Part shown: positions 51,561 through 60,950 of the stretch, in pieces
Layout of the letters: the number at the start of each line of letters is the position of its first letter
Numbering within the stretch: position 1 is the first letter of the stretch
Origin: CAZOOA01 sp964581355
GTDB lineage: Bacteria; Bacillota; Dethiobacteria; DTU022; UBA8154
NCBI GenBank assembly: GCA_964581355.1
Contig: CAZOOA010000001.1
Location: forward strand, 62,001-126,000
Direction: 5' to 3'
Length of the DNA stretch: 64,000 bases
Notes under the pieces: model-generated
Seen by the model: only the letters and a program-made list of their open reading frames with translations
Told to the model about the DNA's origin: nothing
The model's database searches: none
Made by a program: the position numbers and the translations under genes

Positions 51561-52685
51561 ATGAAGCGGAAACAAAAGAAAAGCCATTTAAAAGTCATTC
51601 CCGGGGCTGGAACAAACCCACAAAAAAATATTACTGCCGGGCTAACCAGGCAGCCCTTGCACCTTTTGCTGCTTGTCCTGGCCTTTTTATTGCTGGCTCA
51701 AATCCTGGTCGGCTGGGTCTGGGTCTCTATCAGCCGCTCAGCCATAAAAACTGACCTGGTTAGTGAAGGGACATATGAAAAAAGAATCAACAGTTCGGGA
51801 CTGATAACATTCCAGGAACGGGTTGTGCTTGCCCCCATGGCCGGTTTTGTTTATTATAATGTTGATACCGGAGAAAGAGTTCCTGTAGGAAATAATATCG
51901 CCAGTATTTCTGAATTTCCAATGGAAGGGCAGGCCAGTGAGAGCCTGGATGAAGAACAGCGGAATACATACTTCCAGCAGTTTAAAAACTGGTTGTTTGA
52001 TACCGAAGACAGTGATCTGGAAAACTATGCTCACCTGTTCCCGGGAAGAGAGGCTGTAAGACTTAATTCGCCCCATGCGGGCTTAGTATGCCTGACAATC
52101 GACGGTTGGGAAGATTATGGACCGGATTCAGAGTTTATCTACCTCACAGAAGAAGAGTTTGAACAGCAGGTGAAAGAATATCAGGTCATGTATTCCGGTA
52201 AGCGGGTCAGTCGCAATATGCCGGTACTGCGGATTATTGATAACTACTCCTGGTATTACAGTACCCTTTTGCCTGCAGAATACGGCAAAAAAATTACTGA
52301 ACATTATACCTCGACGCTGTATTTTGATTTCAAGCAGGACAAGCCTGCAAAAAGCCAGGTCGTTGAGGTAAAACAAACCTCAGGACAAGATTACGAGGTT
52401 ACCTGGCGCATTAATAGCAAAGTAGGGGATTACTACAGGCAAAGATGGACAGGGGCCGAGATTGTCTACAATAAACTGGAAGGGATACTTCTGCCCAAGG
52501 AAGCTTTCTGGGAGAAAGAAGGTACTGAAGGAACATTTATAATCGACCATGGGAGAGTTCAGTTCCAGGAAGTTGATGTGGTGGCGGAAAAAGAAGAGCA
52601 CTACCTGGTTGAAGGCATATCCCCTTATGACAGAGTTGTCCTGAATCCATCCAGGGTCCGGGAGGGGCAGCGTTTCTACCAGTAA
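51561..52685 (+). CDS. HlyD-like membrane-anchored adaptor protein
   Basis: 374 residues. Basic cytosolic N-terminus (about 1-30), one membrane helix (about 33-56, LLLLVLAFLLLAQILVGWVWV), then an extracellular part with lipoyl-like halves (VVLAPMAGFVYYNVDTGERVPVGNNIASI) and a C-terminal barrel (GILLPKEAFWEKEGTEGTFIIDHGRVQFQEVDVV ... VEGISPYDRVVLNPSRVREGQ) as in HlyD/RND adaptors. A partner transporter is not nearby. ATG 51561 follows AAGGTAAGGGTG. It replaces the position of small ylm genes in Bacillus; a role in division or the envelope is only inferred from position. Confidence 0.8.
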   Translation: MKRKQKKSHLKVIPGAGTNPQKNITAGLTRQPLHLLLLVLAFLLLAQILVGWVWVSISRSAIKTDLVSEGTYEKRINSSGLITFQERVVLAPMAGFVYYNVDTGERVPVGNNIASISEFPMEGQASESLDEEQRNTYFQQFKNWLFDTEDSDLENYAHLFPGREAVRLNSPHAGLVCLTIDGWEDYGPDSEFIYLTEEEFEQQVKEYQVMYSGKRVSRNMPVLRIIDNYSWYYSTLLPAEYGKKITEHYTSTLYFDFKQDKPAKSQVVEVKQTSGQDYEVTWRINSKVGDYYRQRWTGAEIVYNKLEGILLPKEAFWEKEGTEGTFIIDHGRVQFQEVDVVAEKEEHYLVEGISPYDRVVLNPSRVREGQRFYQ

Positions 52686-52771
52686 TCTGCCAGCAATTAA
52701 AAAGGAGTTCGTGGGGGTTTCAAGATAAAGTCAATACCTTGACAAATGATAACCTGGGAGTGAAGTAAAAG

Positions 52772-53452
52772 GTGACCATGCAGGAAAACCTGGACACAAT
52801 CAGGATGCGGCTTCAACGGGCTGCTGTTCGTATGGACAGGAACTGGGAAGACATCACATTGATAGCTGTATCCAAAACCGTTTCCCCGGAAGCTATCGGG
52901 GAAGCCTGGAACTTGGGGCTCAAACATTTTGCTGAAAACCGGGTCCAGGAGGCACTGCCAAAAATCTCATCTCTTCCTGCAGATATCTGCTGGCACTTTG
53001 TTGGACATTTGCAGACCAATAAAGTAAGACAGGCAGTGGAGCAGTTCCAGCTAATCCAGTCTGTAGACCGGATGAAGTTGGCCCGAGAAGTGCAAAAAGA
53101 AGGGGAAAAGCAGGGACGGGCTTTTGACGTGCTGCTGCAGGTAAATATTGGCGATGAAGGAAGTAAATCGGGATGCCATCCTTCAGCAGTTAACGAGATG
53201 CTCAAGGAAATGGCCGAACTGCCTAATATAAAAGTGCTCGGCTTGATGACAATTGCACCCTATCTCCCGGATCCGGAAGAGGTTCGGCCGTATTTTCAAA
53301 GAATGAAAGAGATGTTTGACAGTATCAATATTTGCGGGGTGGAAATGAAATACCTTTCTATGGGCATGACCCATGATTTTGAAGTTGCCGTAGAAGAAGG
53401 GTCCAACATGATTCGCCTGGGAACGGCACTTTTTGGCAAGCGCCCTTACTAG
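52772..53452 (+). CDS. PLP-binding homeostasis protein YggS/YlmE
   Basis: Pyridoxal-phosphate carrier of the COG0325 family, with a TIM-barrel like alanine racemase N-domain. 226 residues: ITLIAVSKTVSPEAI holds the PLP lysine (K36), HFAENRVQEALPKI, WHFVGHLQTNKVR, and KYLSMGMTHDFEVAVEEGSNMIRLGTALFG for the phosphate. GTG 52772 or ATG 52778 can start it. It precedes sepF as in most Gram-positives. Confidence 0.95.
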   Translation: MTMQENLDTIRMRLQRAAVRMDRNWEDITLIAVSKTVSPEAIGEAWNLGLKHFAENRVQEALPKISSLPADICWHFVGHLQTNKVRQAVEQFQLIQSVDRMKLAREVQKEGEKQGRAFDVLLQVNIGDEGSKSGCHPSAVNEMLKEMAELPNIKVLGLMTIAPYLPDPEEVRPYFQRMKEMFDSINICGVEMKYLSMGMTHDFEVAVEEGSNMIRLGTALFGKRPY

Positions 53453-53484
53453 CCGAAAAATTACTGTTAAAGGAGGGCAGGTCT

Positions 53485-53922
53485 GTGCGTCTTTGGGAAC
53501 GGTTTTTACATGCCCTGGGGTTAATTGAAGTTGATGCGGGGGTTGACGGCGAAGAAGGTTATGAGGACAAACATTCAAATAAAAAAAGCAACGTGGTCCG
53601 ATTTCAGCCGCCGGAAGAGCAGTACAAGCTTGTTGTCAGCAAGCCAACGGGTTTTTCCGAAGTTGAGGATACGGCAGGTCACTTGAAAGGAAGGCGGCCT
53701 GTGGTAGTTAACCTGGAAAATCTCGATGCTGCAGAAGCCCGGCGGACGGTTGACTTTTTAAGCGGGGTCGTATTTGCTTTAAACGGAACGTCTCAAAAAA
53801 TCAGCAATCATATTTTCGTTTTTGCACCTTCAGGAATTTCTTTGAGTTCAGAAATAAAATCCCGCCTGGCCAGGCAGGATGATCGCGTTACAGATATGGA
53901 CCCTTATTTTAAAGACAAATAA
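53485..53922 (+). CDS. sepF: Cell division protein SepF
   Basis: FtsZ-binding, membrane-binding protein that shapes the septum. 145 residues: amphipathic N-terminal helix (VRLWERFLHALGLIE), an acidic linker, and the SepF core with RRPVVVNLENLDAAEARRTVDFLSGVVFALNGTSQKISNHIFVFAPSGISLS. GTG 53485 follows AAAGGAGGG. Downstream is a 391 bp gap with a structured element. Confidence 0.96.
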   Translation: MRLWERFLHALGLIEVDAGVDGEEGYEDKHSNKKSNVVRFQPPEEQYKLVVSKPTGFSEVEDTAGHLKGRRPVVVNLENLDAAEARRTVDFLSGVVFALNGTSQKISNHIFVFAPSGISLSSEIKSRLARQDDRVTDMDPYFKDK

Positions 53923-54313
53923 CAATTACTCAGAATAATGACGAATAGGACAGCTTGGCTTGTCTGAAGTGAACCTAAACCGGTGGGTCCGGCATACGCT
54001 AACGCTGCCATTTACATACTAACCGCCACGGCCCTTGCGGGCCACAACAGGGGACGAAAATGGGTTTCCAAAACCGCTTTCCGCCTGGATGAGGTCCGTT
54101 TTCCCTGTAACGGCGACTTTGTCAAGCGGCTATAAGTGCTTGGCGAAGTGAAAGCACAGGAGCCGGCCCGGCGGGCATGGACACCCGCCGCCTGCAACCG
54201 TGGCAGGAAGTCTAAGTTTGCAGGTCGGCCGGCGGAAGCTTGAACTGAGCCTTAGCGCTTTGCCGCGAAGATAACCGGAGTTGATACCGGGAAACGGAAA
54301 CGCCATTTTCCTG
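53923..54313. other. Structured non-coding region, function unknown
   Basis: 391 bp without a gene, between convergent sepF and the chemoreceptor. It holds nested inverted repeats: GGCCC-TTGC-GGGCC (about 54030-54043); ACAGGG (54047) with CCCTGT (54113); GTGCTT/AAGCAC (about 54137/54152); and a three-way junction in which GCCGGCC (about 54162) pairs with GGCCGGC (about 54227), enclosing GGCGGG/CCCGCC and CCTGCAA/TTGCAGG hairpins. This suggests a folded RNA or a decayed mobile element. Its left edge CAATTACTCAG resembles the end of the interspersed repeat. 54236-54254 matches the cluster after secF in reverse complement. Strand unknown; it fits none of the riboswitch or housekeeping RNA motifs I know. 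Confidence 0.5.
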
Positions 54314-55714
54314 CTAACTGTTTTGCTCCTCAGTCATTTGTAACTGCGTATGCATTTCCCGGGAAAGCTTTCGCATGGTCTCTGTCGATTCATTAATGGA
54401 AGTTACCGTGGAGGCTTGTTCCTGGGAGGCCGCAGCAATACTTTCCACGCTTTCTGAAAGCTGCTCTGCCGCTGAAGCTATTTCACCGATTTCACTGCTA
54501 ATTTCTTCAATGGCAAGTAAAACATTATTGATTACATCCCGGGTACTTTGAACGGTTTTGTTGCCGGCTTCCACTTCCTTGGCCCGGTCTTCAATGGTTG
54601 AAACCACTGTATCTGACTCACCCTGGATATCCTGGACAATCTCTGAGATTTCACCGCTTGATTTTGCAGCCTGGTTGGCCAGTTTGCGCACTTCGTCAGC
54701 TACTACGGCAAAACCAGTTCCGTGTTCCCCGGCGCGAGCGGCTTCAATGGCCGCATTGAGAGCCAGCATATTGGTTTCTTCAGCTATAGAGTTAATAACT
54801 TCAAGTATGTGTTCGATGTTATTTACTTTCCCGGCAAGGTTGGTGATGCTTTCCCGGAAGAGGTCAAAGGAATGTCTAATCGTTTCCATTTGCTCTGTAA
54901 AGTCTTCCAGGGCCTGTTTGCCTTGCTCCGCCTCCTTAGCTGCCTGTTCTCCATAATTGGAAACTTTGCGTGTATGTTCTTTTAACTCCTGGGAGCTGGA
55001 AGCCAGCTCATTGTTGGCGCTGGCCACTTCTTCAAAGGATGAGGTCAGGTTTTCGGTAGCCCGGGCAATGTTTTCACTAAGGGAAGTGGTTTGTTCGCAG
55101 GTGTCGCTGGCTTTAGACACAATGGCCTTGTTGAACTCTGCCAGATCCCTTGATGACATTTCAAATTGAATCACCCTTTCGACTAAAGTCCTTCCCCTGT
55201 AAGAAGCAAAAACAATTGCAATTGTCGTCAGCAAGAAAACCAGCGAATTGGCAGAGAGAGCGGAAATGTCAGCCGCTTCCATGCCCCTGCCGGGATCGGT
55301 AAAAACAAAAACAGCATTTCCAGCGATTCCCAGCGCCCCGCTGAAAATGACCAGCGGCAGGTTAAAGTATAAAATCGTAATAACAATAGGAAGCACCCAA
55401 AAAGGGGATAAAGCCAGGGATACTTCGTTTATCCAGACAATAAACCCAAACCCGACAAAACTTGCCGCGGTAAGGACATACTTAACAAAACCGCTTTCCT
55501 GGTAGTATCGACAAATCAGGGTTGCCAGCAGGAAAGCCCCACCCATCCCTGCTGCCATCAAGATCATTTCAAGCCAGGTGGTGCGAAGGATATCCGTAAC
55601 GATTAAAGCCCCGAGCAGAGTGAAGCCGGCAATAAAAATACCCCATAAAATTTTTACCACAAGTATGTTGGTTTCCAACTCATTCCGCTTAAACTCTGAC
55701 AAACCATGTTCCAT
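54314..55714 (-). CDS. Methyl-accepting chemotaxis protein with membrane-embedded sensor
   Basis: 466-residue chemoreceptor. About six membrane helices in residues 20-195 with almost no extracellular domain and no HAMP, then a long cytosolic coiled coil ending in the CheA/CheW-binding hairpin AEETNMLALNAAIEAARAGEHGTGFAVVADEVRKLANQAA. Start ATG 55714 has a clear AAGGAGAG site. It probably senses a membrane-derived or energy signal. It is the only gene reading against the division cluster here and breaks the usual sepF-yggT order, suggesting a later insertion. Confidence 0.92.
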   Translation of the reverse strand: MEHGLSEFKRNELETNILVVKILWGIFIAGFTLLGALIVTDILRTTWLEMILMAAGMGGAFLLATLICRYYQESGFVKYVLTAASFVGFGFIVWINEVSLALSPFWVLPIVITILYFNLPLVIFSGALGIAGNAVFVFTDPGRGMEAADISALSANSLVFLLTTIAIVFASYRGRTLVERVIQFEMSSRDLAEFNKAIVSKASDTCEQTTSLSENIARATENLTSSFEEVASANNELASSSQELKEHTRKVSNYGEQAAKEAEQGKQALEDFTEQMETIRHSFDLFRESITNLAGKVNNIEHILEVINSIAEETNMLALNAAIEAARAGEHGTGFAVVADEVRKLANQAAKSSGEISEIVQDIQGESDTVVSTIEDRAKEVEAGNKTVQSTRDVINNVLLAIEEISSEIGEIASAAEQLSESVESIAAASQEQASTVTSINESTETMRKLSREMHTQLQMTEEQNS

Positions 55715-55934
55715 GCTTTCTCTCCTTTCCCTTGTTAAGCACCCACTTATGATTGAACAATTAGGATGAAAATCTTTGTATGATTATTCCCTTTCGACAC
55801 CTTTCCTGGAAAATCCTTGCGCTTGTGAAATATTTTAAGCGCAAAATTTATTTATCAGCCAGCAGGTATAACGAATTTCTAGCGGTTAGGGTTGACCGCC
55901 CTTGAAATAATGTTTAAACTTAAGGGGACAGGGG

Positions 55935-56219
55935 GTGAGAGATATTTTACTTCGTGATATGATCATTGCTTTTTTTGATATTCTTGTCGTGCTAATTTTT
56001 GTTCGTATTATTTTAAGCTGGTTTCCAGTCAACCCGTATGGAAACCCCACATTGATGAATATAATCTACTTCTTAAGAAACGTTTCAGAGCCCTTTTTAG
56101 CTCCGTTCAGGAGTGTTATCCCCCCTTTAAGAATGGGTGGGGGGCACCTTGACTTATCGCCAATTATTGCTTTATTTGTTCTGAGGTTGATTCGAAACCT
56201 GTTACTGGGTGTTTTATAA
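55935..56219 (+). CDS. YggT family membrane protein (YlmG)
   Basis: 94 residues, two membrane helices (about 10-30 and 70-92) joined by RIILSWFPVNPYGNPTLMNIIYFLRNVSEPFLAPFRSVIPP, the YggT signature. The family sits next to sepF across Gram-positives and chloroplast relatives and is linked to division or membrane organisation; the exact role is unknown. GTG 55935 follows GGGACAGGGG. Confidence 0.9.
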   Translation: MRDILLRDMIIAFFDILVVLIFVRIILSWFPVNPYGNPTLMNIIYFLRNVSEPFLAPFRSVIPPLRMGGGHLDLSPIIALFVLRLIRNLLLGVL

Positions 56220-56246
56220 AATACGGTATGCGTTGGGGGAAAAAGG

Positions 56247-57038
56247 ATGCACGAGCGAGACCTTCAGGATTACTTAAATCCGGCAGAAAAAAAATGGGCT
56301 GAGTATTTTGTGTCGATACTGGAAAAAGTCGCAAATGAACATGTAGAGCTGTGCACTCCCTTTGCCGATCCCAGGCAGCAGCAAATTGCTGGCGATATAG
56401 CCGAGGGCTATTCGGAGCTAAAATGTTTGTTTTGGGGTGGCATTCCGGAGGCTGAAAGGGCCCGGATCTTCGTTTCCCCTTTTCCAGAAGTTAAAATGAC
56501 CCAGTCCAGCCAGGTAGGCTGCCTGGTTGTTAAGGGAAAGTTCCCAGCCCATACTCTTACTCACAGGGATTTCCTGGGGGCCGTTTTGGGTTTGGGCCTT
56601 CGCCGGGAGATGGTCGGAGATATTATCTACCGCGGTGGCGATACCGCCTTTATTATAATCCATGCAGACCTGGTGCCTTTTCTTCTCCAGGGTTTGCAGG
56701 AAGTCGGTCGTTATGCCGTTGAAGTCAGCACCTTGGATTTGGAAGAGCTGGAGCAGGTTCTACCTCCGAAGCGGGTAAAAGAAATTAAAGGCACTGTCCC
56801 ATCAATGCGGATTGATGTGGTCGCAGGACTGGGTTTCGGTCTTTCCCGCTCCAAGATTGCTCCGTTGATTAAAGGGGGGCAGGTAAAAGTTAATCACCAG
56901 GTTATCAACCAGCCTTCACGACTGGTGAAATTGGGCGATATGATTTCTTTGGCCGGCAAAGGCAGGATTGAGCTTGTTTCTTCATCAGGTGAAACCCGGA
57001 AAGGTCGCCTGCACCTGTTGATTCATCGAATAATTTAA
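56247..57038 (+). CDS. S4-domain RNA-binding protein YlmH
   Basis: 263 residues. N-terminal region and middle YlmH domain with RDFLGAVLGLGLRREMVGDIIYRGGDTAFIII, then a C-terminal S4 RNA-binding domain: MRIDVVAGLGFGLSRSKIAPLIKGGQVKVNHQVINQPSRLVKLGDMISL. YlmH in Bacillus binds stalled 50S-peptidyl-tRNA complexes in a ribosome rescue path. It lies between yggT and divIVA, its normal place. Confidence 0.94.
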   Translation: MHERDLQDYLNPAEKKWAEYFVSILEKVANEHVELCTPFADPRQQQIAGDIAEGYSELKCLFWGGIPEAERARIFVSPFPEVKMTQSSQVGCLVVKGKFPAHTLTHRDFLGAVLGLGLRREMVGDIIYRGGDTAFIIIHADLVPFLLQGLQEVGRYAVEVSTLDLEELEQVLPPKRVKEIKGTVPSMRIDVVAGLGFGLSRSKIAPLIKGGQVKVNHQVINQPSRLVKLGDMISLAGKGRIELVSSSGETRKGRLHLLIHRII

Positions 57039-57156
57039 GGAAAAATTTACGTTGCAGCAGGAATAGCCGAACAATTGTCGAAAATCCTTTTAAATAGAGC
57101 TTATAACGAATAACAGGGCTTTGCCCCGGTTTTCTTAGCAGAGAAGGAGGGAAATG

Positions 57157-57657
57157 ATGAGCATAACCCCAATTGATATTCAGAACAAAGAATTTGAAAA
57201 ATCCTTACGAGGGTACAAACAAATTGAAGTCGATGAATTTCTGGAACAGGTTGCAAAAGATTTTGAGCAGGTGATCAAGGAAAAAATGGCCCTGGAAGAA
57301 AAAATCAAGCAGATGGAAGAAAAGCTGGCCCAGTATCAAAAGCTGGAAAATACTCTCCATAATTCCATCATTGTAGCCCAGGAAACAGCGGAAGATATTA
57401 AGCGCAACGCCAGCAAGGAAGCGGAGCTAATCCGCAGGGAAGCCGACAAAGATGCCCAGCGGGTTATTGAAGAGTCCAGGTATAAGGCCAGCCGTATCCT
57501 GGCTGAGCATGAAGAAATATATAAGCAGGCCCAGATCTTTAAGCTGCGCTTCCGTTCTTTTATCGAAGCCCAACTGGCTTCCATGGAACTTGAAGACTGG
57601 CTGCACATGGAAAACGCAGATGAGGATGCGGAGCAGCGGCCAGAAGATGCCGATTGA
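57157..57657 (+). CDS. divIVA: Cell-pole and division-site protein DivIVA
   Basis: Coiled-coil protein that recognises curved membranes. 166 residues: the N-terminal membrane-binding start ITPIDIQNKEFEKSLRGYKQIEVDEFLEQVAKDFE with the F and R residues of the family, then heptad-rich coiled coil (about 28-140) and an acidic tail. Two ATG codons (57154, 57157); the second has better spacing from AAGGAGG. Confidence 0.95.
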   Translation: MSITPIDIQNKEFEKSLRGYKQIEVDEFLEQVAKDFEQVIKEKMALEEKIKQMEEKLAQYQKLENTLHNSIIVAQETAEDIKRNASKEAELIRREADKDAQRVIEESRYKASRILAEHEEIYKQAQIFKLRFRSFIEAQLASMELEDWLHMENADEDAEQRPEDAD

Positions 57658-57789
57658 GGTTTTCTGCTTCTGGTATGCGTCAATCATCTGCGAAAAACAT
57701 TTCAACAGGACAAATAATTATGTCTCAAAAGGATTATTAGCCTCCTCCAGGATATAATAGGTATTAATAGTTTTAAGCAAAAATGTGAT

Positions 57790-58020
57790 GACCGGGAGAG
57801 TAGATACAGGTATTGTTTTCACAGCGAGCCGGTGCTGGTGGAAGTCCGGTAAAACGACTGTATCGAAGATCGCCCGTGAACTTTAACTTCGAAAGGGCTT
57901 CCCCGGTAGAAGTTAACGCCAAGGCTGCGTTACAGCTTGTTGTTTAAGTGGTTACACGTTTGGATGTAACAATTAGGGTGGTACCGCGGGAAAGTCTCGT
58001 CCCTCAGGCGAGATTTTTTT
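57790..58020 (+). promoter_or_regulatory. T-box riboswitch with isoleucine specifier, ileS leader
   Basis: Stem I carries the GCGAGCCGG-TGCTGGTGGAAGTCCGGT pattern; the specifier is ATC at 57862-57864, just before GAAG, matching isoleucine. The antiterminator has the T-box AGGGTGGTACCGCGG at 57975-57989. It is followed by a terminator stem GTCTCG/CGAGAT (57994-58014) and seven T. Uncharged tRNA-Ile binding would allow read-through into ileS. A TATAAT at 57753-57758 is the likely -10 of its promoter. Confidence 0.93.
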
Positions 58021-58114
58021 AATTAATTGTTTATAAAAATACTTCAAAATAAGGGGGTTCGAGCCCGGGTTTCCAAGGAAGTTGTTAAAGCGCTTGAAGC
58101 CAGGGCGAAATAAA

Positions 58115-60907
58115 ATGGATTATAGTAAAACACTAAATTTGCCTAAAACGGATTTTCCCATGAAGGCAGGTCTTCCCCGAAAAGAACCGTTGATCCTGGA
58201 AAAATGGGAAGAGGAAAAAATCTTTGACCAAATGGCACAGTTAAGAGAAGGCGCCCCGGACTTTGTCTTGCATGACGGTCCGCCTTATGCCAACGGGAAC
58301 ATTCATATGGGCACGGCGTTAAACAAGGTTCTGAAAGATATGATCAATCGATATAAATTTATGAAAGGGTTTCATGTTCCCTATGTCCCGGGTTGGGATA
58401 CCCACGGCTTGCCCGTGGAACACCAGGTAATCAAAACCAAAAAAATTAACAGGGAAGATGTGTCAGACATTGATTTTCGGGAAATGTGCCGGGAATACGC
58501 CCTTCATTACCTGGATGTCCAAAGGGAGCAGTTTAAAAGGCTGGGCGTTTTCGGTGACTGGGATAACCCCTATATTACCCTGGATCCTGCTTTTGAAGCC
58601 AGGCAGATTGGGGTTTTTGGCCGGATGGCACAAAAGGGCTTTATTTACCAGGGTCTAAAGCCGGTATATTGGTGTCCCCAGTGTGAGACTGCCTTGGCGG
58701 AAGCCGAAGTTGAATACCTGGAGAAACGCTCTCCTTCCATTTATGTAAAATTTCCTGTCGTGGAGCATGGTCAAAAGTGGGGCAGCGAACATGAGCCGAC
58801 CCATGTGTTGATCTGGACGACCACACCCTGGACTATCCCGGCCAACCTGGCTGTTGCTGTCCACCCGGAATCGGACTATGTTTTACTAAAGAGCGGGGAT
58901 GAATATTATCTGCTGGCCAAAGAAATGGTCGAACATGTAATTAATGAAACAGGTGTACAGAAGGGTCGTATTTGTGCCACCTTCAAAGGAGCCGAACTGG
59001 AAGGGATTGTCTGCCGTCACCCGGTTTATGACCGAGAGTCCAAGTTGGTTCTGGCCGACTATGTATCCATGGAGCAGGGAACGGGTTGTGTGCATACAGC
59101 CCCGGGGCATGGCCAGGAGGACTACGACACGGGCCTGAAGTATGATCTGCCCATCTATGCTCCCATGAATGAAAAAGGCTTTTTCACTGAGGATGCCGGT
59201 GAATTTTCCGGGTTACGCTTTGATGAAGGAAATAAAGCGGTTACCCAGGCCCTGGAGAGGGAAAGTGCCCTGTTAAACCTCTCCTTTTTGACCCACCAGT
59301 ATCCCCACTGCTGGCGCTGCAAAAAAGAAGTGATTTTCAGGGCGACTGAACAATGGTTTGCTTCGATTCGTAAATTCAGGGAGGAGGCCCTCCAGGCTGT
59401 CCGGGATGTGAACTGGATCCCTTCCTGGGGTGAAGGCCGGATGAAAAATATGCTCGCTGACCGACAGGACTGGTGTATCTCCAGGCAGAGGGTCTGGGGT
59501 GTCCCTCTGCCTATCTTTTATTGCCGGGACTGCGGGGAAACGATCTTAACGGAAGACAGTATTGCATCAGTCCAGGAGCTTTTCTTCAGGGAAGGTTCCA
59601 ATGCCTGGTATATTTATGAAGCGGAAGAGATTCTCCCAGGCGGTTATACCTGCAATCATTGCAACGGGAAATCCTTCCGAAAAGAAGAGGATATCATGGA
59701 TGTCTGGTTTGATTCCGGCTCCAGCCATGATGCTGTACTGGAGGTGCGGGAAGATTTAAGCTGGCCAGCAGACCTTTACCTGGAAGGCAGTGACCAGTTC
59801 CGCGGGTGGTTCCAATCTTCCCTGCTGACGGCCGTGGCAACCCGGGGGAAGCCCCCATACAAAAGTGTCCTGTCCCATGGATGGGTTGTTGATGGCGAAG
59901 GACGTAAGATGTCTAAATCCATGGGTAATGTCATCGCCCCGGAAGAGATTATTGAGCAGTATGGTGCTGATATTCTTCGGCTTTGGGTTTCCAGCGCTGA
60001 TTTTACCAGTGATATTCATCTTTCCAAAAACATTTTAAAACAGCTGGCAGAGGTATACCGCAAAATCCGCAATACCTGCCGCTTTCTACTTGGCAACCTG
60101 CATGACTTTGACCCGCAAAAAAACGCTGTTGAATACAGACAGCTGGAAGAACTGGATCGTGTGCTTTTACACCGTTTAAAAAAACTGGCAGAAAGGACCG
60201 ATCAGGCATACAATGACTATGAATTCCATCATGTCTTTCATTCGGTGCATAACTTTGCCGTGATTGACCTGAGCAATTTTTACATGGATATCATTAAAGA
60301 CAGGTTATATGTCCTGCCAGCAGATGATCATTCCAGGAGGGCGGCTCAGACTGTATTGTGTGAAGTTTTGCAGACTTTAACCTGCTTGATTGCACCGGTC
60401 CTGCCTTTTACAGCTGACGAAATTCAAACCCATATTCCTTTCAGGCAGGGAGAAAGCGTTATGCTTGCGTCCTGGCCTCAACTGCCCCACCATTACCTGG
60501 ACGACGAACTGGCGGAGCGCTGGGAAGTGCTGGGTGAACTAAGAGATGAAGTCAACCGGGCGCTGGAAAAAGCGCGGCAGGAGAAACTGATCGGCAACTC
60601 CCTGCAGGCCCATGTTGACCTCTATCCAGGACCGGAACTCCTGGATAGGATCAAAGAATATGAAACCAATCTGCCTGCCCTTTTTATCGTCTCTTCCTGC
60701 AGGCTGCATGAAACCCCTGCTTTTTCTTCAGAGGATAGGGTGGAGGCCGCGAAGACCCTAGATTTGAGGGTGAAAGTAGAAAAAGCACCTGGAGAAAAAT
60801 GCTCCCGCTGCTGGATGTTCTGCCCTTCGGTGGTGGAAGAAAAAACCCATGACAATGTCTGCCAGCGGTGCAATTCCATCCTGGAGAAAATAGAAATATC
60901 GGAGTGA
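58115..60907 (+). CDS. ileS: Isoleucyl-tRNA synthetase
   Basis: Class I synthetase, 930 residues from ATG 58115 (family start MDYSKTLNLPKTDFPMKAGLP; the frame is open eleven codons earlier). HIGH motif is HMG-type in DGPPYANGNIHMG, editing domain (about 190-400) with WTTTPWTIPANLA and GHGQEDY, KMSKS in GRKMSKSMGN, anticodon domain, and a C-terminal zinc finger CSRCWMFCP ... CQRC, the bacterial IleS1 type. Controlled by the T-box upstream. Confidence 0.96.
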   Translation: MDYSKTLNLPKTDFPMKAGLPRKEPLILEKWEEEKIFDQMAQLREGAPDFVLHDGPPYANGNIHMGTALNKVLKDMINRYKFMKGFHVPYVPGWDTHGLPVEHQVIKTKKINREDVSDIDFREMCREYALHYLDVQREQFKRLGVFGDWDNPYITLDPAFEARQIGVFGRMAQKGFIYQGLKPVYWCPQCETALAEAEVEYLEKRSPSIYVKFPVVEHGQKWGSEHEPTHVLIWTTTPWTIPANLAVAVHPESDYVLLKSGDEYYLLAKEMVEHVINETGVQKGRICATFKGAELEGIVCRHPVYDRESKLVLADYVSMEQGTGCVHTAPGHGQEDYDTGLKYDLPIYAPMNEKGFFTEDAGEFSGLRFDEGNKAVTQALERESALLNLSFLTHQYPHCWRCKKEVIFRATEQWFASIRKFREEALQAVRDVNWIPSWGEGRMKNMLADRQDWCISRQRVWGVPLPIFYCRDCGETILTEDSIASVQELFFREGSNAWYIYEAEEILPGGYTCNHCNGKSFRKEEDIMDVWFDSGSSHDAVLEVREDLSWPADLYLEGSDQFRGWFQSSLLTAVATRGKPPYKSVLSHGWVVDGEGRKMSKSMGNVIAPEEIIEQYGADILRLWVSSADFTSDIHLSKNILKQLAEVYRKIRNTCRFLLGNLHDFDPQKNAVEYRQLEELDRVLLHRLKKLAERTDQAYNDYEFHHVFHSVHNFAVIDLSNFYMDIIKDRLYVLPADDHSRRAAQTVLCEVLQTLTCLIAPVLPFTADEIQTHIPFRQGESVMLASWPQLPHHYLDDELAERWEVLGELRDEVNRALEKARQEKLIGNSLQAHVDLYPGPELLDRIKEYETNLPALFIVSSCRLHETPAFSSEDRVEAAKTLDLRVKVEKAPGEKCSRCWMFCPSVVEEKTHDNVCQRCNSILEKIEISE

Positions 60908-60950
60908 AAGATTGTATATCCTGATAACAGGCTAAGGGAGTTGTTTTATA

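Noticed and set aside
55715..55934. Cyclic-di-GMP or other riboswitch before the chemoreceptor
   Set aside because: Neither strand shows the conserved core of a known riboswitch class.
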